Origin: Candidatus Eisenbacteria bacterium
Lineage (GTDB): Bacteria > Eisenbacteria > RBG-16-71-46 > JACRLI01
Reading direction: 5' to 3'
Assembly: GCA_016235265.1 (NCBI GenBank)
Contig: JACRLI010000009.1
Location: 1-64,000 of the forward strand
DNA length: 64,000 nucleotides
The stretch's first letter is position 1; each line of letters begins with the position of its first letter. Under the pieces are notes generated by a model. That model was not told where the DNA came from. It saw only the letters and a list, made by a program, of their open reading frames with translations, and searched no databases. Positions 26,649-33,331 of this stretch are shown here, piece by piece. Made by a program: the position numbers and the translations under genes.

Positions 26649-27238
26649 AACGCCTCCCGGTTCAAGCGCTCCACCACCTCGATGCAGGCTTCCTCGATGA
26701 GGCTGCTGAAGGTGCGCTGCCCCGACCCGCCGATGATCGGCAGGCGCCCGCGTCCCTGCTTGATCATGGATGTGCGCCACACCGTGGCGCCCGAGGCGAT
26801 GTCGATCATCTCGACGTCAAAACTCAGGCTGGGGATTTCGTCCTGCCCGTTGCGGATCGTGGAATACTCCGTCACCGCGCCGCGGATCAGGCCGGTCACC
26901 TTGATGGCGTCCATGCCGGACTTGACCTTCTCGGGGTCGAAGACTCCGTCCATGCCGGGCATCCCCCCCACCTTCTCCAGGGCAGCCGCCACTTCGTTGG
27001 GCTCCACCACCTGGAAGCGGTCCACCATGACCAGTTCGGTCACGAATGCGCGGCTCACCCGCTCTCCCGCGTATCGGTCCTGCGTCAGGTTGGTGAAGGG
27101 CAGGATCGCCACCCGGCGATAGAAGGCCATGTCCGCCTGCGGATTCACGTACAGGCGTGGGCCGCCGGCGCAGCCGGCGAGGCAGGCCAGCAGCAGCGCC
27201 GCGGCCAGTGTCCTGGGATGAATCCAGCGAGAGTCCAT
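26645..27238 (-). CDS. CsgG/GNA1162-like lipoprotein (second copy)
   Basis: The product has 197 residues with a lipoprotein signal and lipobox LAGC (TLAAALLLACLAGCAGG). The mature domain resembles the GNA1162/LpoB/CsgG group: YRRVAILPFTNLTQDRYAGERVSRAFVTELV, RFQVVEPNEVAAAL, ATVWRTSMIK. It starts 5 bases after the stop of the barrel gene and overlaps the next lipoprotein gene, so barrel and lipoproteins should be made together. Two related lipoproteins beside an outer-membrane barrel suggest a hetero-complex for building or gating it; this is inferred from position. Confidence 0.8.
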   Translation of the reverse strand: MDSRWIHPRTLAAALLLACLAGCAGGPRLYVNPQADMAFYRRVAILPFTNLTQDRYAGERVSRAFVTELVMVDRFQVVEPNEVAAALEKVGGMPGMDGVFDPEKVKSGMDAIKVTGLIRGAVTEYSTIRNGQDEIPSLSFDVEMIDIASGATVWRTSMIKQGRGRLPIIGGSGQRTFSSLIEEACIEVVERLNREAF

Positions 27239-27243
27239 GTCCG

Positions 27244-28920
27244 TTACCGCCCGAAGCTCTTGGTGAAGGTCACTTCCATCGCCCGCGATCGCGTGCTGCG
27301 GTACGGATCCACGGCGCTCACACCCACGATGAGCCGGGTCGAGGGGGAGAGGGCCGCGAGCAGGCGCGCGCCCAGGTTCTCGCGCCCCGTCAGGGACTGG
27401 ATGTTGGACGTCGTGCGCGACTGGTTGCTGCTGGTGTAGAACACCGCGGCCTCGAGGGTCCGGCCCGGTTTCCAGTCGAGGTTCACCATCGTCGTGGACA
27501 CCCGTGGGTCTCCCCGGGGCAGCGCGCCGGTCTGGGTGTAGCTCCAGTTGACCCTGAATGTCGGCCACGGGGTCCAGTGCACTTCCAGCATGCCCGTGCT
27601 CGAACGCACCGTGTTCTCGAGCAGCCCCGGGCCGCCGTGATACAGACGCCCGGAGACCACAACCTGAATCGGGCGCAGCGGGGTCGCCCGCAGGCTCAGC
27701 GAGCCCTGCGAGATCACCCGCGTGTCCCGCGCCGCGGTATCCCCGTTCGAGGATGCCTGGAGGTCCGCGAGGAGCTCCAAGCCGTCCGCCAGTCCGAAAG
27801 TGGAGCCAGCTCGCGCGGTGCTGACCCAGAATTCCTGGCCACCCGGGAACCGGTTCCATGAAGCCGTCGCCAGGGCGGTCCCTGCCCAGCCGGGACGCAC
27901 CGACCCCTGAGCGGAAGCCGAAACGACTAAGTAGCCTAGCACATCCTCCTTCTGCGGGGTACGGGCGGTGCGCACCCCGCCGCCGGCGCTGAGGAGCGTG
28001 GCCGCGGTCGGGCGGTAGCCCAGGATCGAGGACCCGTCGTGGTCATTGAGCGTCCCCTGCGTCGCGTTCACCCTCTGGGCGGTGTGCCGGTAGGAGTAGC
28101 CCAGGTTCCACTCCGCCTTGGGTGAGATCTTCACGTTCGCCGAGACATTGGCCGAGTGCATGCGGGTGAAGTCGCTTACAGGGGCGGACAGGCCGCGGCG
28201 GTTGTCGGTGTAGTCATAGCTTGCCTGCACTCCCAGTTTGCCGAAGAGAGTTGCCGCGTAGGTCCCGCCCGCGTCCCAGGACCGCTGCTGGTCACGCGCC
28301 TGTCGCGGGTCCGCGCCGTCGAACTTCTGGTCGTAGTAGCCCGCCCGCAGGCTCACCGGGCCCAGCTCCTGCGCCGCTCGCAGCTGCCGGCTGATGGTCG
28401 CGCCCTCGCTCAGGCGGGCCGTCTCCCGCGCGGCCGTGGAGGTGTCAATGGCGCGCAGTTCCCGGGCGTCCTGGTGTCGCCGGATCCAGCTTACGTCCAG
28501 GCGGGGGAGGCCCCGGGGGGCGAGATACCCGGAGAGCAGCGTTTCCTGCTGCCGGGTGGTGAGGCTGTCGGAACCTCTGCTGGAGCCCGGCCGGTAGGAG
28601 GCGAAAAGACCGAAGAAGGGATGGTCCATGCGCACCGAGCCCTGCGGCGAGACGACCCGCTCCACCCGGTCGACGAAGCTTGTCTTGTTGAGCTGGAATT
28701 GGGAGGAGAGGCCGATGCCGTGGCCCAGGCCCGTGGAGTGGCTCGCCTGGTAGGACTGCAGGAAACTGCGCTGCAGGGAATTCCCCTGGGGGGTGACCTG
28801 CTCGAGTTGCTGGAACTGGACCTGGAGGTAGCCCTGCAGGTCGGCCCGCGCGCGCGGGGCCGGGAGCGCGCATGCGATCGCGACCGCGGCTGCTGCCGCT
28901 ATTTCACGGCTGCGTCCCAT
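27244..28920 (-). CDS. Outer-membrane beta-barrel protein, candidate porin of an electron conduit
   Basis: The product has 558 residues with a signal peptide ending near ARADLQG. The mature protein shows alternating polar/hydrophobic strands with aromatic ends throughout (YLQVQFQQ, VSLRAGYYDQKF, GVQASYDYTDN, FRVNWSYTQTG) and ends in a phenylalanine strand MEVTFTKSFGR, as in outer-membrane barrels. About 20-24 strands would fit. There are no haem motifs. It is 6 bases after a 9-10-haem gene and leads into lipoproteins and the 42-haem cytochrome, the arrangement seen in porin-cytochrome conduits (MtrB/PioB-like or the Geobacter types), although I see no sequence match to any one of them. Confidence 0.85.
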   Translation of the reverse strand: MGRSREIAAAAAVAIACALPAPRARADLQGYLQVQFQQLEQVTPQGNSLQRSFLQSYQASHSTGLGHGIGLSSQFQLNKTSFVDRVERVVSPQGSVRMDHPFFGLFASYRPGSSRGSDSLTTRQQETLLSGYLAPRGLPRLDVSWIRRHQDARELRAIDTSTAARETARLSEGATISRQLRAAQELGPVSLRAGYYDQKFDGADPRQARDQQRSWDAGGTYAATLFGKLGVQASYDYTDNRRGLSAPVSDFTRMHSANVSANVKISPKAEWNLGYSYRHTAQRVNATQGTLNDHDGSSILGYRPTAATLLSAGGGVRTARTPQKEDVLGYLVVSASAQGSVRPGWAGTALATASWNRFPGGQEFWVSTARAGSTFGLADGLELLADLQASSNGDTAARDTRVISQGSLSLRATPLRPIQVVVSGRLYHGGPGLLENTVRSSTGMLEVHWTPWPTFRVNWSYTQTGALPRGDPRVSTTMVNLDWKPGRTLEAAVFYTSSNQSRTTSNIQSLTGRENLGARLLAALSPSTRLIVGVSAVDPYRSTRSRAMEVTFTKSFGR

Positions 28921-28926
28921 CCTGCC

Positions 28927-30498
28927 TCACCGCGCGTAGTTGATGGTGTACGTCTCAGTCCCATGGCAGGTGGGGGAACACGTGCCGCCGTTGGTGGTCT
29001 CGGTGTAGCTGTTGATGCCGGGGTTTCGCCCGGTGACGATCAGGTGCTTCTGGTTCGCGGAGCCGTGCGTGGCGTGGCACGCGTAGCAAGGCCGGCGCTG
29101 GTCGATGACGTGGAAGGCGTGCCCCTCGCCGAAGTTCGGAGGGTTGAACCGCGAGTAGCCAAGAACCGTGTTGCCCGCGTTGCGGTTTGCGTATGTGTTG
29201 TAGGTGTGGCACAGGAAGCAGATCTCGCTGGATACCATGGTGCGCGACGCGGACGAGGCGGTATACGGCTGCTTCAGGATGTAGCGGTTGTTCGAACCGT
29301 GAGGGCCACGCACGCTGCCCGCGTCCGAGCCGTGGCAGCTCCCGCAGGGGGTCGTGCTGGTGGGGCTCCAGCCGACTGCAAACGCTCCCGCACGGATGTT
29401 GAGATTCCTCCCCTGACCCTCCACCGGGTGGAAGGACGGATTGTTCGTGTTCAGCACCTTTCCGAAATCGGTCTGCCCGGTCGGCTGGATGGTCCAGCCG
29501 GAGTGGCACTTGAAGCACAGCTGGTACTCCGCGACCGGGGAGGTCAGCGTGTCCGAGCCCGCGGTGAAGGTGTACACGGGCGCGGTTCCGGCGGCGCCAT
29601 TGAGCACCCGTACCCGGCTCACCCCCAGCGTGCTCTTGGGCGCGTTGGTCGTGGGGAAGCCGCCGGTCGGGTCGGTGCGCGCGACGTGCGGATTGTGGCA
29701 GTCCTCGCACTCGGAGTGTCGCCGGTTCACCGGCGAGGCAGCGAAGTCGCCCGACAGCGCCTCGTCGGCCCCGGTGTGGCGGCCGGTGTAGTCCTGCACC
29801 GGGTGCCGGTAGGCCTTGAGCATATCGGATTGCACGTTGCGGGCCGCGGGCAGACCGTCGTGGCACGTGAGACAGAGCTTCTCCTCCCTCGCAACCGCGA
29901 GGTGGGGGATGACGCCGGTGGCGTCGCTCCAACTGTGCGGGTCGTGGCAGTTCAGGCACTTGCTCGCACCGCCCGCCTCGGTGCGGGCGGGTGGCGTTGG
30001 GCCCGGCCAGATCATGCTGGGGCCGGAGCCATGCGCGGAGCCGTTGTAGAGCAAGGTCAGGCCGTAGCTGCCGCCCTTGAACGGAGTGGTGTGGCAGCCG
30101 TCGCACAGGGTGTTGGCGTTCGGCCCCAGCAGCGCGTTCGGATAGGCGATCTCATTGGTGCCGTGCTGCGTGTGGCACTGGTTGCATTCACCGGTGTGGG
30201 GACTGCCGGCGAGCGCCGCGGTGATCTCCTGCGGGGTGCGCGCGAACCGGCCCGGCGCGCCGGCCGCCAGCGCCAGCCCCGCCCCCAACAGGGCGGCCAG
30301 GGTGGCAACGCGGACGGCCGGCGCCCGGAGGCGCCGGCCGCCAAGCCCGGCTGGGGGAGACAAGGAGGGCGGAGCGGTCCCCGATCCGCGGTTCCCGAAC
30401 CCCGGTGTGCAGGATCCCGCTTCCCTGGTTCCGCCTGCCCTGGATGCCACCTTGGCGTTGCCGCCACGGGCCTTGGCGCCCCCTGCCAGAAATCGCAT
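28927..30498 (-). CDS. Secreted 9-haem (plus one CX3CH) cytochrome c
   Basis: The product has about 523 residues. Nine CxxCH motifs are spaced over residues 100-490 (CNQCH, CDGCH, CLNCH, CLTCH, CEDCH, CFKCH, CGSCH, CFLCH, CYACH), and a tenth possible site is CSPTCH near the C-terminus, with three residues between the cysteines. Long Ser/Thr/Gly/Asn-rich linkers between haems are typical of surface or extracellular cytochromes. The ATG at 30498 has GGAG 6 bases upstream. Its signal region is odd: about 65 residues of basic, Gly-rich sequence precede the hydrophobic stretch AVRVATLAALLGAGLALAAG, so the true start may be lower. It heads the barrel/lipoprotein/42-haem operon. Confidence 0.88.
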   Translation of the reverse strand: MRFLAGGAKARGGNAKVASRAGGTREAGSCTPGFGNRGSGTAPPSLSPPAGLGGRRLRAPAVRVATLAALLGAGLALAAGAPGRFARTPQEITAALAGSPHTGECNQCHTQHGTNEIAYPNALLGPNANTLCDGCHTTPFKGGSYGLTLLYNGSAHGSGPSMIWPGPTPPARTEAGGASKCLNCHDPHSWSDATGVIPHLAVAREEKLCLTCHDGLPAARNVQSDMLKAYRHPVQDYTGRHTGADEALSGDFAASPVNRRHSECEDCHNPHVARTDPTGGFPTTNAPKSTLGVSRVRVLNGAAGTAPVYTFTAGSDTLTSPVAEYQLCFKCHSGWTIQPTGQTDFGKVLNTNNPSFHPVEGQGRNLNIRAGAFAVGWSPTSTTPCGSCHGSDAGSVRGPHGSNNRYILKQPYTASSASRTMVSSEICFLCHTYNTYANRNAGNTVLGYSRFNPPNFGEGHAFHVIDQRRPCYACHATHGSANQKHLIVTGRNPGINSYTETTNGGTCSPTCHGTETYTINYAR

Positions 30499-30527
30499 TC
30501 GAGTCTCCATGGTTGCCGAATGCAGGC

Positions 30528-30551
30528 GACGCGGGCCTCGCGGCCCGCGTC
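30528..30551 (-). terminator. Hairpin between hexahaem gene and conduit operon
   Basis: A perfect 10-base stem (30528-30537 with 30542-30551) with a TCGC loop lies between the stop at 30614 and the start at 30498. With no T tract it may only partly stop transcription, lowering expression of the downstream genes relative to the hexahaem gene. Confidence 0.55.
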
Positions 30552-30613
30552 ACCCTCTCCGACCGGCCCGGGCATCCCTCAGGCCTTGGCCAGGAATCGG
30601 ATCTACGCCAGGC

Positions 30614-31639
30614 CTAGCCCTGGACGTGGCACTGCTTGCACAGGTCCTTGAGGATGCCACCGTCGCCCTCTTCAGCCACGGTGCCGGTGCCCGTCATGTA
30701 GATTAGGCCAAACGCGTTCTTGTTGCCATGGCTCTTGTGGCAGCTGAAGCAGGACGGCGTCACCGTGTTGTCGGCGGTGGTGCCGTTCCACAGGCCCTGC
30801 GAGTCCATGACCTTCACGCGGTTGGTGCGGCTGTTAAACACGGTGATGCTGGAGATGTACGTCGTCGTCGGCGTGTTGCCGATGTTGACGTCGGACGTCG
30901 GGTGACGCAGCCACGGGTTGGCATTGCCGGTCGGACCCGTGCCACCGCTCAGGCCGCCCATGTTGGCAGAGCCGCCGGCGCCGTGGAAGTTGGTGTGACA
31001 GGTGGCGCACCAGTTGCCGTACGCGCTCTTGGTGACGTCGGGCTCGTTGTAGTCCACGTCGACCACGCTGTAGGCGTTCGCCGCGCGCTCGAACACGTCC
31101 TTGGTGAGGTCGTTGGTCGAGACGGCGTAGGTCACGGCCTTGCCCGTGAAGGCGCCGCGGTTGAGCAGGTTGCGGTACTGGGTGGCGATGCCGTGCTGGG
31201 CGTGGCAGTTCACGCATTCAAGGCCGACGGTGGTCGAGAAAGTGCCGCCAGGAGCGGTGGCCGTCGACCACAGCGTGTGACCGTTGATCCCGTCGTAGCC
31301 GACGTCGTTGGCGCGGTGCAGCGGGTCGGCGTTCAGGGCGCCGGCCAGGCGGACGTTGGTGTTGGAGTTGTTGCCGAACACGTCCGGCGCAAACGTCTGC
31401 CCGTCGTGGCAGGTGAGGCACAGGTCGTTGGGCTCAGCGCGAAGCAGGTCGGCGAACGGGCCGCCGGCAGCCAGCGCCGGGGTCGGGCCGCCCACGGTGT
31501 AGCCATGGGAGTTGCTGTAGTGCATCACGTGACAGTCGCTGCAAATCAGGGTGGCACCCACGTGGTAGTCGCCGGCGACGGCGACGCCCGCGAAGGCGAT
31601 CAGGCCTAGAACGGCCACGAGGCTAATCAGGCGCTTCAT
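30614..31639 (-). CDS. Hexahaem cytochrome resembling OmcS/OmcE nanowire proteins
   Basis: The product has 341 residues with a signal peptide (MKRLISLVAVLGLIAFAGVAVAG). Six CxxCH motifs: CSDCH, CLTCH, CVNCH, CATCH, CFSCH and CKQCH. The mature N-terminus, YHVGATLICSDCHVMHYSNSHG, resembles that of Geobacter OmcS and OmcE (FHSGG..CEGCHTMHN), which polymerise into extracellular filaments. As in those proteins, long Asn/Thr/Gly-rich loops separate the haems and the last haem is close to the C-terminus. OmcS also has six haems but is about 90 residues longer. It follows the NHL propeller gene and precedes the conduit operon. Filament formation is an inference. Confidence 0.88.
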   Translation of the reverse strand: MKRLISLVAVLGLIAFAGVAVAGDYHVGATLICSDCHVMHYSNSHGYTVGGPTPALAAGGPFADLLRAEPNDLCLTCHDGQTFAPDVFGNNSNTNVRLAGALNADPLHRANDVGYDGINGHTLWSTATAPGGTFSTTVGLECVNCHAQHGIATQYRNLLNRGAFTGKAVTYAVSTNDLTKDVFERAANAYSVVDVDYNEPDVTKSAYGNWCATCHTNFHGAGGSANMGGLSGGTGPTGNANPWLRHPTSDVNIGNTPTTTYISSITVFNSRTNRVKVMDSQGLWNGTTADNTVTPSCFSCHKSHGNKNAFGLIYMTGTGTVAEEGDGGILKDLCKQCHVQG

Positions 31640-31766
31640 TTGGTTGCTCTCCTATCCTGTGTGAACTCGCGGTTTGGAAGCCGAAAGACGCCTCGATCTG
31701 GGACCCGGGTGCCACCTCCTTTCGGACATACCTGGTATTCAGTTCGAAGATCCGGACCTCCGCTGG

Positions 31767-32789
31767 TCAGCGGATGGTCATGAGTTGAAACCGCCCACCC
31801 TCGCGCTCGGCCACCGCCAGCCACTTGCCGCCGTCGCTGGCCACCGCGCTCGGGTACTTGAAATCTCCGGGGCCCGCACCCAACCCCCCGATCATTCCCA
31901 GGAAGGCCCCGGATGAAGCGAACACCTTGATGACCTGGCGGATCTCGTCGGTCACCCAGATCCGGCCGTCGGCGCTGACCGCCACCGCGGAGGGGAAGGA
32001 GAAATTGTCCTGTCCCACGTCGTGCCGCCCGAAACCGCCGAGGTACGCGCCCTGCGCGTCGAAGATCTGGACCGCCTGGTCGGCCCCGATTGAGGTCACC
32101 ACCACCCGACCGTCCGGGCCCGCAGCGATTCCCGACAGCTGCGTCAGTTCCCCCGGGGCCTTGCCCGCGATGCCCCACGAGCCCCTGGGCTTGAAATCCT
32201 GCCCAAAGGAGTAGACCTTTCCGGAATCCCCGCGCACCGCCACGAAGATCATCCCGTTCGGTGCCACCGCCACCGCCCCCGCGCCCTGCCATCCGCCCTC
32301 AGGTTCGAGGCGCGCGACGGAACGACCGCGGAAGTCGAGCACGTCCACGTAGGAGGCCATGTTATCGACCACGTACAGCCGCCCGGCCCGGTCAACGGCG
32401 ATCCCGCGAGGCTGCCCGTCGACGTAAGTCCCGGCCGGCGTAGCCACGCGGTGCATGAACCTGGCCTTGGGTCGGCCTCTCAGGTCGAATATGTCGATCC
32501 GGCCCGACCCCGTGTTGGCGAGATAGACCTCGCCGCGCTCCGCGCTGATCGCGATCCCCCGGGGGGAGCTGAACGGGACCGAAGAATCCAGGCCGTAGAC
32601 CACCAGCGCCGGTTCGGCAAGCGCGGTGGCAGCCGTCGTCCCCCCACCGGCGCGGCCAGAACCGGCGGGAGGAGGATCAGCCGCGCCAAACAGCGAAAAA
32701 GCCAGCACCGCACCTGACAGGCAGCGGGCCGCGGCCAGCGGGAGCCCGTTGCGGGTCATGGGGGAGCGGGTCATGGGCTTCGCTGTCAC
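31767..32789 (-). CDS. NHL-repeat beta-propeller, exported
   Basis: The product has 340 residues. Five or six NHL-type blades are visible, each with a pattern such as FSSPRGIAISAERGEVYLANTGSGRIDIFD, QPRGIAVDRAGRLYVVDN, FSFPSAVAVSADGRIWVTD and FKYPSAVASDGGKWLAVAE. The chosen start is GTG at 32789, which has GGAGG 5 bases upstream; the next 45 residues contain a hydrophobic export signal (LSGAVLAFSLFGA). NHL propellers are common companions of multihaem cytochrome genes, where they may bind partners or the cell surface. It lies 127 bases before the hexahaem gene, and both are downstream of a sigma-54 promoter. Confidence 0.85.
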   Translation of the reverse strand: MTAKPMTRSPMTRNGLPLAAARCLSGAVLAFSLFGAADPPPAGSGRAGGGTTAATALAEPALVVYGLDSSVPFSSPRGIAISAERGEVYLANTGSGRIDIFDLRGRPKARFMHRVATPAGTYVDGQPRGIAVDRAGRLYVVDNMASYVDVLDFRGRSVARLEPEGGWQGAGAVAVAPNGMIFVAVRGDSGKVYSFGQDFKPRGSWGIAGKAPGELTQLSGIAAGPDGRVVVTSIGADQAVQIFDAQGAYLGGFGRHDVGQDNFSFPSAVAVSADGRIWVTDEIRQVIKVFASSGAFLGMIGGLGAGPGDFKYPSAVASDGGKWLAVAEREGGRFQLMTIR

Positions 32790-32857
32790 TGGAGCCTCCG
32801 AATCGGATTCCGGGTCTTCGACTGGCGGCCAGCTCGTCTGCGACACCACATCTCTAA

Positions 32858-32871
32858 GTGAACCATTTCAC
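32858..32871. promoter_or_regulatory. Dyad GTGAA-N4-TTCAC, possible operator
   Basis: A perfect 5-base inverted repeat with a 4-base spacer lies between the sigma-54 promoter and the NHL start, in the expected 5' leader of that transcript. It could be an operator for a repressor. The binding protein is unknown. Confidence 0.45.
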
Positions 32872-32897
32872 AAGTAGTGTACAACCCCGTCTCACTC

Positions 32898-32913
32898 GCA
32901 ACGCATGTGCCAG
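32898..32913 (-). promoter_or_regulatory. Sigma-54 promoter for NHL/hexahaem genes
   Basis: The reverse strand reads CTGGCACATGCGTTGC: the -24 element TGGCAC, 5 bases, then the -12 element TTGC. It matches the consensus at every conserved base except the final A/T. It is about 110 bases upstream of the NHL start on the right strand, with initiation expected near 32886. Confidence 0.7.
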
Positions 32914-33331
32914 CTTATCCTGGAGGCCCCGGGGTGCCTGCAAACCCGTCTATCTAAAAGCGCAACAAGCAGACCAGATGGGGAGGGGCGAAGCGACAAC
33001 CTCTTAGACCTGTGGAATCCGGGCCCATTTGCTGCCAGCGTGACAGATCTTCCTGACATATTGGCCGCCCGGAGTGGGGGTGGGGGAATTGACGGAATGT
33101 TGGAGGGAATTGACGATTTCCCCGGCGGGCAGGTGGGAGGGTGTGGTAATCATGGACACCCGGGCTGTCCACGGATCTCGCAGGGGGCCTGCGGAGCGGG
33201 GCGGAGGACCATTCCGAGCGGGTACGGAAGTTGCAGACTGGCTAGCGGACCGCAACCGAAATCCGGGGTGTTCGCGAACCCGCCCCGGGCCCGTCGCCGC
33301 AAGGGCCTCCCCGATTCGCTCCGAGGACTTC
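32914..33331. other. Divergent regulatory region
   Basis: With the promoter and dyad to its left this completes a 542-base gap between the leftward NHL gene and the rightward haem lyase gene. It probably holds activator-binding sites for the sigma-54 promoter and a promoter for the lyase. TGACAG...CTGACA repeats near 33040-33060 are the only element I notice. No gene is recognised. Confidence 0.4.
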
